NCBI RefSeq assembly: GCF_030445035.2
Contig: NC_080680.1
Coordinates: forward strand, 120,120,228 to 120,184,227
Reading direction: 5' to 3'
DNA length: 64,000 nt
Source: Dasypus novemcinctus
Lineage: Eukaryota > Chordata > Mammalia > Cingulata > Dasypodidae
How positions within the stretch are numbered: the first letter of the stretch is position 1; each line of letters starts with the position of its first letter. Below, piece by piece: positions 13,001 to 28,000 of this stretch. Under the pieces are notes generated by a model. It made no database searches. It was given only the letters and a program-made list of their open reading frames with translations, and was not told the origin of the DNA. Position numbers and translations under genes: made by a program.

Positions 13001-16000
13001 AATTGAAAGGCCATGAAAAGCGCCCTGAAAAGTTCCAGTTCAATCTATACTTACTGAGCACCAGCCAGCTATAAAAGCTGAGTTGGGAACTGGCAGGACA
13101 CTGAAGAAATAAAGGAAATGGCCCCTAACTCAGAGAATGTTACAATTTAGTTGGGGAACGACCCATACAAACAGTACATAAATATATGTAAGGTAAGATA
13201 CAGTAAATTTAATCCATTTGACAGATATCTATTAAAAGACCAACTACAATAACACATTAAGGACTGTGGGAGATACAAGAGTGTACAGAAGAATAAAACA
13301 GTTTCTCCCTATAAAAAACATTATCTGCATTTGCTATTACAAACCATAATATAAGCTTTAAGTAGAAGAGCAGTTTTTACCCGCCATTCTCCCCCAAACC
13401 CATAAGGCTACAGCCGTGCTGAACTATTTGTCATCTCACTCATATTTTTATATATGCTGTTCTCACTACTATACATCCTGTCCTTCACCATTTCTGTCCA
13501 GCAGTTAACTTCTCTTGATCCTTAAAATCCACACTTCACTTCTTCAAGTGGAATCAGGAAGGTTCCAGTTAAATCGATGCTCTGCCTCTTTTATCACTGC
13601 ACCTTTTGGATTTGCCTCCCTTATTCCACACTGCATTCTAATGGATACTTTTCTCCCCACAGACCATAAGATGGTTGAGGGCAAGAACTCCGTATCACTA
13701 TCTTCATACCCCCAGCACTGAGCAGAGCTAAGACCTACAGGCACTCTATAAACGCTTGCTGAATGAATGAGAGGTAAGTGAGCCTGAGAGTAAAACGCAC
13801 ATGGCAGAAGCAAAACTGTTACCTCGATGAGCTCCACCTGGCGCTGGTGGGTGCCCCTGGTGCCATGAAGCAGGGTCCGAGCCTCATCCAAGTGCGCTTT
13901 CAACTGCAGGCTCTCATTGTACAGGACAGAGAACTGTGACTGCATGCAGCGGTACTCCGGAGTCTCCTTAACCACCTCCTCCACCACACTCCGCAATTCC
14001 ACCTGAGGGGGCCCAAAGAAAAGTCACAGCAGAACCAAGACAAGCCAAACAGCATTCCCAACATGAAGACTCCCACAGAAAAAGACCTAAAATCAACTAA
14101 ATAAAAGGCATACCAAAAACATGAAGCATTAAAGAAACGTCTCATGAAATCATGAATATAAATACAATTTTCTTCTTTTCATGATTTTTTATTTATTCAC
14201 AGATTCACAACCTAGACACACATAAGTTCCCCTAGAACAAAGGGATGGTTTTCTTAAGTGGTTTTTGTAATTACTTTAAATTCAAGTCTTCATAAAGAAA
14301 GTTTTTATAAAAAATACTGTTTTAAAGACATGCTTCCTTCTATTGGATACACTTACTTTCTGCAATAGCGTCATAAAAGCCTAAATCAGAAAGTAATTAC
14401 AGACACCTTATAAGTGTGACATTAGAGCAAAAATATTATAAACGTAATCTGAAGTTGAAAGAACAGGGTCAAAGAAAGAATCATCTCATTTAAAAAACAC
14501 AAAATTAATTGACAGAACACAGGGTAAATCAACTGCTTAAAAATGGACCCAAAAGTATTAGTGCTGTTAAACATTTTCTGATAGATGAATTTCTATGATG
14601 TTTCTCATTTCCCAAATGAATCTTTATGATGGTGTGCGCCAAATGAAAGAACTCTTTTGTTAGTTTATTATCGCCCCCTCCACCCCCCAAAAAAATCAAC
14701 TTCCATTAGACTGCATACTACAAAGTTTACAGGGACCACTTAAAAACTGTATCCAAATCCAGCAGCTCTTCCTGTAAGCAAGACAACACAGAGTCACTAC
14801 TACCTACTGAACACAACAAGCACTTCCCAGGGGTCGGGCACTGGCTCATTTGATGAGGAGTGAACACTTTCATAGATAAGGAAACGAATGTGCACAGAAG
14901 TTATGGAACTTGCCCAAGATCATAGAGTTAAGTGATGGAAATGGAACTGGTACTCAGTGCCTTGCTCAGAGCGCTTAACTACTTTGCAATACGGTACTTC
15001 TAGTTCACCTGGATTAAGGCTGGATACTTTCTTTTTAGGAGGTGAAAAAATGTCTGTAGGAATCACTCATTAGTTGGCGATAATTTAAAAAAAAATTAAT
15101 AGGGAAAATAAGGCACAGAAGACGACAAAACAAAAGATTATGGGCAGGTGAAGGGACATAAACTCTGGACTCCTAACTATACTCCAGTGTTTACTGGAAA
15201 ATAAAGAACTAAATGTGTGTAGAAGTTGTCAGTCCATGAGGCTTCATCTCATAACTGGGATGGGAACTAGAATACAAGAGTTAAGCAAATCATTACTCCA
15301 GAAAGAGAACATTTAGCTGGAGAACTAGAAATATTTTAAAGCACTATTTACAAGAAAGGAATAAATTATCTAATTGAAAATGTAGGGGAAGCAATCCTGG
15401 AAAAACTTTGAGTAAATAAGACTGCAAATGGAAATTAACCACATCTCAAATCTATCGTGCTTACTAAGTTAAGAAGTATAAAATGTAAGTGATGTTCTGT
15501 ATGAGTTTATATGACTTTGCTATAGTCTAATTTTAGAGAACACAAAGAATAGTTATAAGGGTTTTCATAGATTCATTTATGACTTTACTCTTTCAGCCCT
15601 GTTTTCTCCCACAAAAGGGCTTAATTTCCTTACTAAAAATTCTTCCAGTGGTTTTATGTTGTTGTTTTTATAAAGAAATATATGCTTGAACATTAGACAG
15701 GAACATATAAATATATAGTGCAATGGGCAGGCAACTGACTGGCAAACGCAGGTCCTCCAATTTGTGACATGACTTGGGTATGTACTTCAAGATATCAGAA
15801 GCCTCTAAGAGATATGGGTTTGTTGATGACGATAGAGTAGAACAAACAAGGGTTTGGAGTTAGAGAACACTGGCTTTGATTCTTAGCTCCAACATTTCCT
15901 ATGTGATCCTGGGTAGGGTATTTAACATCTCTAAGGGTCAGTTTCCTCTTTCATTAATATACTTGGGAGAAATAGATGTTACATATGAAAGTATCAAAAA

Positions 16001-19000
16001 TGCCTAACACAGTTCCCAAATAAATGTTCATTTCTTTCTCTACCACCACTTTACTGTGATGCCTAATTTCGTGCATCAACTTGGCTAGATTATGTTGTCC
16101 ATTTGTTTGCTCAAGGAAGCACTGGCCTGATGTTACTGTGAGGTTATTTCACAGATGGATTGGCATCTATAGTCAGTTGATTGTGTCTACAACTGATTGC
16201 ATCTACAATTAGCAAAAGAGACTACCTCTACAATGAGAGAAGTCTTCTTAACCAATCTGTTGGGAAGTCTTAAAGCCCCCACTGAGGATTTCAGAAGTCA
16301 GAAAGGAAAATTCCCGCCTCTACATTGGCCACCTAGCTTCTCCTAGGAAATTCAACATCACCTCATCAGAGTTTCCAACTTGTAGCTGGCTCCAAAGAAT
16401 TCACACTTGCCAATCCTCATGGTCATGTGAGCCAATTCCCATAATAAATCTTAGTATTTACATATATATACATTTATATATAATATACATACATAAACAA
16501 ACATATATATACATCCTATTGGTTCTACTTCCCTGGAGAACCCTAATACACTTACCATCCTACCCCCACCTCCTTTTCCAACCTCCTAACCCCACCCCCA
16601 CCCCCCACCACACAATTAGATTATCCAGAGTATCACTGACGGGTTGCTTTTTTTCACTTAAAATCCAACAAAGCTAGGCATCCTTCCATGGACAACCCAA
16701 ATTAACAGAACTCTGTATCCATCATGACCTGACAAAATGTTAATCTCCAGGATACAATGCCATTACTCATTTTGGGATTACATATTTAGAAAGGTATATT
16801 TTAAAATATGGGTTATTTTTTCCAAAATATGTTAATTGCAATTTTTAAAACCCCCACATGGTACACAGAATTGTCTAAATACTTTAGAGAATATCCCTTC
16901 AGTTATTATTTTCAATTTTTTAGCATCACTGCATAGATCAACTTCCTTCTATAAACATAAAAAAAATTCTAAATGTCATAACCAATTTAATGATTGAGCA
17001 AAAATCTATTATTCCCGATTGTCTCCTTCTAGTCTTCTAGAAATACAGCTGCTAGTGGATTGCCTTTTACTACTGAAATAAGATTCCCCAAAGTCTAGGA
17101 ATGGTCTTAACAACTGGCCCTGCTTCCCGATTATGGCCAAAACAAAGCGCTTTCATATTTACTTCTTCCAAAACCAAAGCAGCTTTAATTCTATAGCTAA
17201 AAATCCCACAGCAAGTTTTCCTTATTCAGTTATCATAGACTGTTAAGCTGTTGATAGCTTTTTCATGGAGGGCACACTGATGTTTGACAGATTGTATAGG
17301 TGAGAAATTTTGTTGCCTGAACTGTCTCCCAGAAAGATAGGCTGAAGTCCTAACCCTGTGAGTCAATGTAACTGCATTTGGAAATAAGGTCTTTGAAGAT
17401 GAGCCCACACCAGAGTAGGGTGGGTCCTAATCCAATAGCGGGTGTCCTGATGAGAGGGAAACGTGGAAGACACACACACACACACACACACAGGAAGAGC
17501 AGGCAGGGACTGGAGGAGGCAGCTACAAACCAAGAACACCAAGGGCTACCAGCAGCCACCAGAAGTGAGAAGAGGCCAGAAAGGAATCTCCCCCACTGCC
17601 TCCACGGGAAGCGTGGCCCTGACATCATCTTGATTTCTAGCTTCTTCAACTATGAGGAGATATATTTCTGTTACTTTAAGCCACCCAGTTTGTGGTCATT
17701 TGCTATGACAGTGCCAGGAAACTAACACAATGATTTTATAACCCAGGAGAATGCTTGATTATGCCTAATTTAAACATTTTCCAGGCTAAAATGGATGTAG
17801 CTACTGTATGATGTAATAGAGCAATGATTTTCTAATTTTAATCGTGCACAGAGCCCCAGAGGATCTTGCTTAAATGCATGTTATTAGTCCAGAGGGCCCA
17901 AGATCCTGCATTTCCAACAACTCTCAGGTGAAGCTGATACTGCCAGCCCGTGGGCCACAGTCTGAGTCGCACAACTATAGAATACTCTGATGCCTCAACT
18001 GCCTGCTCTTATACAGATGGAAAAGATCTAAAATCAGGACCATCTTGGTTCTCCACAAGGCCGCTCAGTTCACATCTAAGAAAAGGTGATATGGACCACC
18101 TTTAAGATAAAGTTCTTCGTTAGGCTCCTAAATTTTCACAAGAGGATGTCAAGCCTATTCCCACTTAGCTGACAGCACATGGCTCAGTACTAACTGATGA
18201 ATAACTGTGCCCCAGATGCTAGCCAGGAAATAAAATTTTGAATTCACTTATGTCCTACACTACTGAAACAATCTTCGTGAAGGACCATCTGAAGAATATC
18301 CACCAATTCCTCTAGTTAGATAAAATGTACACTGGATCAAATCAGAACACCCAAGAGGTGGGACCTGGACACACTGTGTTCTTCCCTCCAGAGATATTTC
18401 AATCGACATGTGTTTTTGTGTTATGCTGTCACTCTAGCTCCAAAGGCACCAGAAGAGCCCTACAGAATTTGCCAGGATGCTTATTTTGAAAGAAGTTAGT
18501 TGAGGACCTCAGTCATTAACATGTTCTCTTTATTAACAGCCAGAGAAAAAGAGTTTTGATGCTGTATCAAAAAGGAGCACGCTTCTCCTAAGCAAAAGAT
18601 TGCTTTCATTGTTTAAACATTTTAACAGATTTAACTCAGGTACAGCTGTTTTGTCTTTCATTTTTTCAGTTCAAGCATCTTTATGATTTGCCTAGAAACA
18701 AACCAAAAGATAAGACAGGTGGCTAGGCTAGAAACAGAGATGAAGACATTCCCCCAAGGATCTGGGGAGGGAAAATTCTATCAGGCAGGTTTGAAAATCA
18801 ACAGGATCACAGTCGTGTTTCTCTCTGCTTTGGCAGCTAGAAACCTGCCTGTGGTGACTTCTGACATGTGAGTGGCTTCCCTCCCAAGGTGTGTGCACAC
18901 TCTTGCACACAACTTGTAGACAAATCCCATTTTTTCTGTCTGCTTTGGATTCTCATCCTACTTGACTAGTTGACCCTACTCTTCATCCTCAACAACTCTA

Positions 19001-22000
19001 AAGCTAAAGCACCTTGTTCTAGTCTACATATCTTCGTAGGATGCTTTAAATATTTTTCAAAATAAAGTAAGGTTCAAATCGTAAGTAAATATACAAGTAA
19101 ATAAAAAGATAAACAAAAACAAAAACAAAAACTTTCTTCTCTTTCCTCATTAAATATGGGGCTTCACAAGTAGGTATGTGAGTTGATTAGCAAAAATTTG
19201 ATTTTACTACCCCTGTGAGATGCTCCTACCTTGAGCTTTTCATTTTGAGTAGTGACCTCCTCAAAGTCTTGCCGAAGCTTCTCCAGCTCACAGTGACGGT
19301 TCTGAGCCAGCTCCTTATTCTCCTCAAGTTCTGCATTCATCTCCTCAAACTGGAGAGAAGCAGGAAAATAGAGAAAGGAGAATAAGGAAAAAGAATTCTT
19401 CTTAGCCCCCAACTTTCTGAGCTTTCCTTCTTCCTCGATCCACTGTTCCAACTTGTGAACACAACCCTGAAGCACCTATACAATAGACGGCTCCCCACGA
19501 GTCACTGGCCCTACCTTCCGGGCATTGATAGTGATTGTGCCGCCGTAGAGACTGCTCCCAGCTCCATACACCTTATAACCTTTCGAATTCACCTAGAGAA
19601 GACAAACATTCTTTAGTGAGACCCTAAGATTTCAGTCTTACAACCAAAGCACTGTCAAAGGAGTTGGGACTCTCCTTAAAAGAACTCTAGTCTCCAAGCT
19701 TTGAATGAAACAGCACTTGCCCGTTCTAGGACTTCTGCCAAGTGACGGTTGAGTCGCTGTTCCCTCTTTCGAATTTTGTCAATATCCCATTGCAGGTCAT
19801 CAATCATGGACTCCAGGACACATACTCGTGATTCGGCCGTCTCCACTTTACTCTGCAACTTGGCGAACTATGTTCCAAACACAAGCATTTAGAAAAATAT
19901 AGTGAAAAAAGAATCATGTTAGAAAAGTCACATCTTACATCACTAGCTCAAGTCCCAAATCTCACAAAATTAACTCTTGCTTATGATCATCAGAGAGAAG
20001 ATTTAAATAGAGCTACACCCTCTTCTTAATGTATGAGTATAAAAATGAAATCACGGGTTCTTTGAAAAGTTCTGGGGCTGCTGCAATCATGACAATGGTA
20101 GAAGTCTAGCAGAACTCTCACACAGGGAAAAGCTACTTAAGACGCAGTAAATTTTCTACCTCTGAAAAGCACCATTTCCTTAAACAGACCACAAGAAAAT
20201 GTGTCTTTTTAAGACACAAAAAGCAATCTCCTTCATTTTACCTATTATTTTAGGAGATGAAAATTCAAATACATTCAAAAAAGACACCTGTCTTTATCTA
20301 CAACTTTTATTCCCTATGTTCCTACAACTAAAAACCTACATAGCAGATGAACTTCCATTCTCTTTTTCAAGCCTACCTCAGAGCAATCTAGAATCAGATA
20401 CTACAAAGACACTTAACCTCTGTTCTTGTCTTTTTATTTGAGAGCTATAATCCAGCTAGTTATTTAGTACTTTAATTACACCACCATTATGTGGTCACAT
20501 TAATCTCAACATACCCTTTGTATTGATTTTAAAACATGGCCAACAAATTCTTCCTATCAAGAGGTGGAGTCTTTGACCCCTCCCCTTGAATCTGAATATG
20601 AACTGATTCTACATAACTTCTGAGGCTATGTCAGAAAGGCCACGCAGGTCTGCCGGTGTAGAAGGATGCCCATTCTCTGGAGAAGCCAGCTGCCGTGTAG
20701 AAGAAGTCCAACTACCCTGAAGATGCCATGCTGGAGAGGCCATGTGTAGATGTCCAGTGGATGACTAAGATGAGATCTCAGTTGACAGGCAGCCTTAGCA
20801 GCCAGCCACATGAGCCATCCTGGACATCAGCCCAGTTCAGTAAAGCAAAGTGTCTCTCTGGCTTAGTAATGCTAACTGGAATTTAAGAAAGGGCTGGAAA
20901 AGGAAGAAGTTTCCATTCTGGTAGCAACTGATTTATATCTTAAAACATGATGAAAGGTTATTCTACTGTCTTACTACACCCCATTTATTTATGAGTACTA
21001 CTATTCTCTCACCGCTTTGAAGGTCAATGAGAGTCCACGTTTATTAGGTTGGTGCAAAAGGAAAGGAATTCAGACTGTGAATTTTAAATCATTATAACAA
21101 GGATCAAACACATGTTTAGTAATCAAAATAGGAACCATTAAAATCAACACATTTTTGCCAATGAGAAAGAAGTTTGTTTACTCCTGTAGCGTAAATATTC
21201 ATGCTTCGGGATTTGATGAACTTTTGGAAAGCATTTTCTGCATACTGCTGGTTATGGAAGCATTTTCCCTACAAAAAGTTGTCAAGATGCTTGAAGAAGT
21301 TGTAGTCAATTGACAAGGTCAGGTAAATATGGTGGATAAGGCAAAACTTTGTAGCCTAGTTCATTCAACTTTTGAAGCATTGGTTGTGTGAGTGCAGTTG
21401 AGCATTGTCATAGAGAAGAAGTGGGCCCTTTCTGTTGACCAATGCCAGCTGCAGCCATTGCACTTTTCAGTGCATCTCATCAATTTGCTTAGGAAAGCTG
21501 TAGTGGATCAGACCAGCAGCAGACCACCAGTGACCATAACCTTTTTTTGGTGCAAATTTGGCTTTGGGAAGTGCTTTGGAGCTTCTTCTCAGTCTAACCA
21601 CTGAGGTGGTTGTCACCAGCTGTCATATAAAATCCACTTTTCATCACACATCACAATCCCATCAAGAAATGGTTCATTGTTGTTGCATAGAATAAGAGAA
21701 GACAACACTTCAAAACAACAATTTTTTTTTATTTTCGGTCAGCCCCTGAGGCAGCCGCATATCAAGCTTTTTCATCTTTCCAATTTGCTTCAAATGCCGA
21801 ATGACTGTAGGATGGTCCACATTGAGTTCTTTGACAACTTCTCGTGTAGTTGTAAGAGGATCAGCTTCAATGACTGCTCTCAATTGGTTGTTGTCAACTT
21901 CCAACGGCCAGCCACTATACTCCTCTCACGTCCTTTGCAAAATTTCTTGAACCACCACTGCACTATACATTTGTTAGCAGTTCCCAGCCAAATGTGTTGT

Positions 22001-25000
22001 TTATGCTGTAAGTTGTCTCCACTGCTTTACAAATAAGTAATTCACTCGAATTTGCTTTTTGTCTAACAACATTTCCATAGTCTAAAATAAATATAAAATA
22101 AACAGCAAGTAATCTCATTAGCAAAAAAGCATAAAGCAAGAAATGCACATTAAAATGATGTATAACATAATCACATTTAAGAATTTATTCCAGTATCAAA
22201 AGGCAAATTTCAACAACACAAAACTGCAATTACTTTTGCACCAACCTAATACTAATAAAGTCCCTAAATGATTCTCATGCAACCAGCCTGGCAAAGGTCA
22301 CCAGACTTTAGAAAGCATGGATATAGTAAAGAACATGGGCTTTGAAATTCAACAGTATTGCATTCAAATCACAGCTCAATCACCTTCTGCCTGAGCGTAC
22401 TTAGCTCCATCACGCAACCTCTTCGCATGTGTCTCCTTCGCAGTAATGGGAGCTGTCTGACCATTAGAGATAATATACACAAAGTGCCTAACCGCTAGGT
22501 ATGAAGTAAATGGTTAATTATTAATTTACTAGTCTAGCATGACAGTTGAATGACCAAAGGTAGGTTAAATTTCAGCAGCATATCCTTTAAATGACACCAA
22601 AATAACTATCAGGGGTGTCAGAAGACTCTTAAAAGGCCTATCATCATTTTATGTCAACCATTTTGTGCCCATAAATAAATAAATGCCCAAATCTTGGCAA
22701 GATTTGGTCCTGGCACTGTTTGTGCCCCAGTCAGGACTGAGACCTATCCTCTACCAGTTCCTAGGCCAGCATCTACACAGTAGGTCCTATGCTTGGTACT
22801 CTGTTGAATTTCTACCAACCCAGCCCTTGGTAACATTGTACATGATCTTTTACGTTTGGGGTAATTCATTATCTCAGGGTTTGGAGTTTTGTTTAGTTTT
22901 GCCAAACCCATATGATGGTATTTTTTTCCTAAAGACTAAGATCCAAAAATATCTATTTTGACAGGGGCATAGTAAAGGGAAACATTCAATTGTTTTTGTC
23001 CCTTAACATTTCTTAGACTTTGACTTTGCCCTGTATGTTTTCTAGAGTAAAGTGACCTTGAAGCATTCAGAATTCTGAGTCAAAGTCTGCCTCTGGGCCC
23101 TAGACACAGTTTTCTTCCCTTTCTGGCCAAGTACCTCCTGAGACATAGTGTGATGCTTCTCCTGAAGGAGGTCTGTCAGTTCCTGCAGCCTCATGTTCTC
23201 CTGTGTGAGGAAGGAATTCAGCTCCTGCACTGCCTCCTCCACTATCAGATTATCTGAGAAAGAAGAACCGCAATTTAGTGTGGCATCTACAGTGTCAACT
23301 TTTAAAACTGTGTATCCCACCGAAGCAACAACCTGTATTATCTCATGTCATTTGCTTCAGAACTTCATGAAGTAGGCTGGACATCATTATCATCATGTGA
23401 CAGAAGCAGCACTGAGAGTTAGAGGACTCGCTTAAGGAAACAAGCCCACATTGTGTTTCTGTAAACCAGATGCAGTGCCTATCTTCCAGCTCTTTTTATA
23501 AAGCCCAAATGCCTCAGGAAAAGAAATGGGGATTCTATAACTTTGTTCCTTTAAGACACAATCCCCCTCCAACTGCATTCTAGACTTAAGACAAGACAGA
23601 AATATCTCTAAACCAGTGACAAACTAAACAGCTATATAATTATATTTTTAAGGCAATCAAAAATTCCTACTATTAACTAACACCAACATGTAGCATCTCT
23701 CTGTTGGGAGAGAGAAGAGGGGACAGGGTGTATAAATTTCTTTCCTCAAATAAGCACCTACAAAATCATGAAAAAAAAAATATATAAGCACAAAATCACC
23801 TTATCATATTCTGGAATACAGTGCTGGGGCGCTTCTGAAGCTCAGAAAACAAGGGGTACACTACTATTTACAAAGCAGGTAGGCAAATCTACAGAACTTA
23901 TTCCAAAGTTTTAATATGTTTAATGTTTTTATAGCTCAAATCCAAATGTTACTAAATGAAACCAGAAACTGGGAGAATACATCTGCCCTTTGGAGACAGT
24001 TATCAGGAAGAAAAATTGTGCCCTCTCTCATACCGCCCCTTGGCAGGTTCCTAGAAAGAGAATCTAGAACAGGTTGGTCAAGGTCTCCAACTGCAGTTTG
24101 CAACTAGGATCCTGCCAGAATCACCAGTGCAACTTTGGACACTTTGGCACTAGGACATATCCCACAACTACTGAATCAGTCTCCATGGGCAAGGCCCGAA
24201 AAAGAACATGCTCAAAAAACTCCCAAGATGACTCTAATGCATAACTTGAGTGTAGAATTACGGACTGATTTTTAGCCTTCTCAATACCCTAAGCCCTGAG
24301 AACAGGGACTGGAATGCAATAAAAGCTCAATAAATGTCCAGTGAATTAATAAACTAAGCTGAATAAAGCAATCCTTTTGAATCAAGGACCAAATAAACAA
24401 GGAACAAAAATGAATTTTTAAAAAATTTATAGTTGATGATACAATGAATACTTTATATAATTGTGCATCTTAGAATACTCACTTTATCAAAGGCAATTGC
24501 CTTTCATGTTATAAATAATAGCCTAGCTATTTGTAATAAAACGTTTTTAAGTTTGAACTTAAATCCTATCTTAAAATGCATGCCACCAAAAATAATTTTA
24601 AAGTACTATTTAATATATTACTCATTTTAGTTCCTTTCAATGCTTGATATCATTACAAAATTCAAATTTCACCTCAACGTAAGTTATCTATGCACATGGC
24701 ATAGTCTCTGCATTACTAGGATTTAATAATATCTTCTCACAAAGCATTCAAGGAGAGCAGAGAGAGAGGTTTGCATTAGGTGACCAGCATGATCCATAAT
24801 CATTTATGCAGTATTAACTAAGCACCAGATAAGCGTGCTAGAAACTGCAGAAACACAGATGAGAGCACCAAAGCACTACACCAAGTGTGAGTTTAGCTGG
24901 GAACTCACACACAAGGAGATGTAATATATGAACCAACCTGTTTACGACGGTTATCTTTTCAAAGTGAGGTGGGAGGATACTTAGGGACTACGTCTACATA

Positions 25001-28000
25001 CTTCCAATTTGTACATTTGAAAACAAGCATTTCCTATTCTAATAACAAAATGCAAAACACACTAATACAAAAGCAAAAGAAACCCTTACCCACCAATGTC
25101 CTTTATATGCTTCTTTTTTTAAATTCTGTTGATAACTTAGCACAAGGTTCCTTAAAAGCAAAATTATAGACTAATACAATTCTTATTTGCCTATTTATTT
25201 AAAATGGGTTTAACTCCCATTACATCCAGCTGATTTCTCTCAGAAGTGAAAGATTAAACATCTTAAAAATAATCTGAGAAATTAAGATATGGCAAAGAGA
25301 CAATGATTATTGGTGACAACATGAAATCAGAGCATTTATTTACATTTGAGTTTATGTCACAAAGGACTAAAGAAGCTGTAACTGGGAAGCGGACATGGCT
25401 CAACTGATAAGAGCGTCCGTCTACCATATGGAGGGTCCAGAGTTTGATCCCCAGTACCTCCTGACCTGTGTGGTGAACTGGCCCATGTGCAGTGCTGCCA
25501 CGCACAAGGAGTGCCATGCCACGCAGGGGCATACCCACGTAGCAGTCCCCCACATGCAAGGAGTGTGCCCCTCAAGGAAAGCCGCCCCGCATGAAAAAAG
25601 CACAGCCCACCCAGGAGTGGAACCGCACACACAGAGAGCTGACACACAAGAACACACAGTGAATGGACACAACAAACAATGGGAGAAGAATAAATAAAAT
25701 AAATCTTGAAAAAAAAAAAAAGAGAATTAACTGGTCATTCTTAAAAAAAAAAAAAAAAAGAAGCTGTAACCTAGACTCCATCCTCTTGTCACAAGTACTT
25801 TACTCTACTGGACAAATATAAATTAGATCAAATAATGCTTTTATTTAAAATACATATTTTTCCACCCATATAGTATTTTCTATTTAATTTCTTAAACAGG
25901 TATCACCACCAATAACTCTAAAACCGGAACCAATTTTCATGAAAATATTAGAGATTGTGGAAAAACAATAACAAGAACAGGGAAGAGGACTTGGCCCAAT
26001 GGATAGGGCATCTGCCTACCACATGGGAGGTACGCAGTTCAAACCCTGGGCCTCCTTGACCCGTGTGGAGCTGGCCCATGCGCAGTGCTGATGCACGCAA
26101 GGAGTGCCGTGCCACGCAGGGCTGTCCCCCACATAGGGGAGCCCCAGACAAGGAGTGCGCCATGTAAGGAGAACCTCCCAGAGCAAAAGAAAATGCAGCC
26201 TGCCCAAGAATAGCGCCGCACACATGGAGAGCTGACACAATTAAGATGATGCAACAAAAAGACACACAGATTCCCAGTGCCACTGATAAGAATAGAAGCG
26301 GTCACAGAAGAATACACAGAGAATGAACACAGAGGGCGGACAACTGGGGGGGCGGAGGGGGAAGGGAGAGAAATAAATAAAAAGAAAAAAATAATTAATT
26401 GTAAAAAAAAACAAGAACAGATTAAAATTGGACTCTCTGAAGTCAAAATTCAGCAAAAAGAAATTTAAAAAAAAAAACCACAATGGCGATATGTAAAATA
26501 CTTATTATCCCTAATAAATAATTGGTGAATGCAACACAAATATCCAGAGAGCAGCTATTTCTTAAATAATGAAATCATTTCTGCTATTTTTAAGTGTCTA
26601 ATTAAGAAATAGCCTCAGAATGGGGCTGACAAACTCTTCCCTCAGTTTTTCAAGGGATTAGCATGTGGCTCAACATGAATAACCACGAGAAGTTCTCATA
26701 TACTACCAACATGGAATGACACTACTGGTGCTGCTAAAGACTAGGTTTCCAGGGAATTTAATTGAAAATCAGAGACATAGGCTTTGCCCACTACAAATTC
26801 TCAAGCAGAGAACAAAGGTAAGTTCTTGTTCCACCCCCACCCGCACCTCACCCCCGCCTCCGTCATGTCTCCTGGTTCTTGCCTCACCTCCACTGTTCAG
26901 CTTCCGGGATAAGAGCTCCACTTTTTCTTGCAGTTTATCATAGACAGTCACAATCTGGGACACAGCTCGGCGGGAGGACTCCACACGCTCCTGCAACTGA
27001 GATTCCATCTCTTCACTGGAACTGCTGGCCAAAGTAGCAAGGAAAGAGAAAGCTGGCTCTTGCCCTTCCCCTGAGGACACAGGGGAAAAAAGAAGCCCCC
27101 AAGATTATAAAACTGGAAATAGCAAAATCCATTTATTTCCCTTAAAAGGAGAGCCTCAAAGCCAAGCTCCACTTCAAAAACCCAGATCACATGCAGGGGC
27201 AGAATTCCTCACCAACACCTACCTCTTTCTCGGTCATCTTTACGTTCCTGGTTGCTATCAGAGTCTGGTTCTGGTTCAGGTACAACAAGGGCTTTTCTTT
27301 CCGTAAGTAGGTCTCCCAAACTCTGCTCCAGGTCGTAACGCTTCAGGATGATCCTGATGTTTTCATCAAACTGGAGAAGGGTAGTGAGATGGTTAGGCTA
27401 ATGTGTCAACTTGGCCAGTTGTTTGGTCAAGCAAGCTCTGGGCTAACTGTAGTACAAGGACATTTATGGGCTTTAGCCATCAGTGAATTTACTGCATAGA
27501 TGGCTGATTACATCTACATCAACCAGGGAGATTGCCATCAGCAATGAGTGGTGCTTTATCCAATCAGCTGAATGTCTTAAAAGGGGAAGTGATTTCAGCA
27601 TTCAGAGAGAATTTCCCAGTTCATCTTTGGAAGCCAGCGTCTCCCCGAAACTCATCAAGGACCTTCACTGTACTTTCATCAGAGCCCCTGGTTGCAGCCT
27701 GCCTGCAGGATCTAGCCATGTGCATCTCCACAGTCACATGAGAAACTCTTGAGAAAATTTCATACACTTATACAGGTATCTCCTCTTGATTGTTTCCCTA
27801 AAGAACTCTGACTAATACGGGTAGGTACAATTAAGCAGGAACAAAAGGACACAGCTTTGGGGTTGAAGAGAGTACTCAGGAGAACAAAAATGCTCCAGTA
27901 AAAACATGAACAAATGAACACATCAGCTACCTGACTCCAATACCGGTTGACAATCAATAGAGAGGCATCATCAGTGGCCTGTCGTCGTTCCAGCTTTTCA

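Noticed and set aside
25395..25697. 100-residue frames in both directions over the SINE
   Set aside because: All DAS-SINE copies give such frames; the SINE is a non-coding RNA retrocopy.
26000..26060. Functional tRNA gene
   Set aside because: A- and B-box-like sequences are present, but the piece is the head of a DAS-SINE and cannot fold as a whole tRNA.
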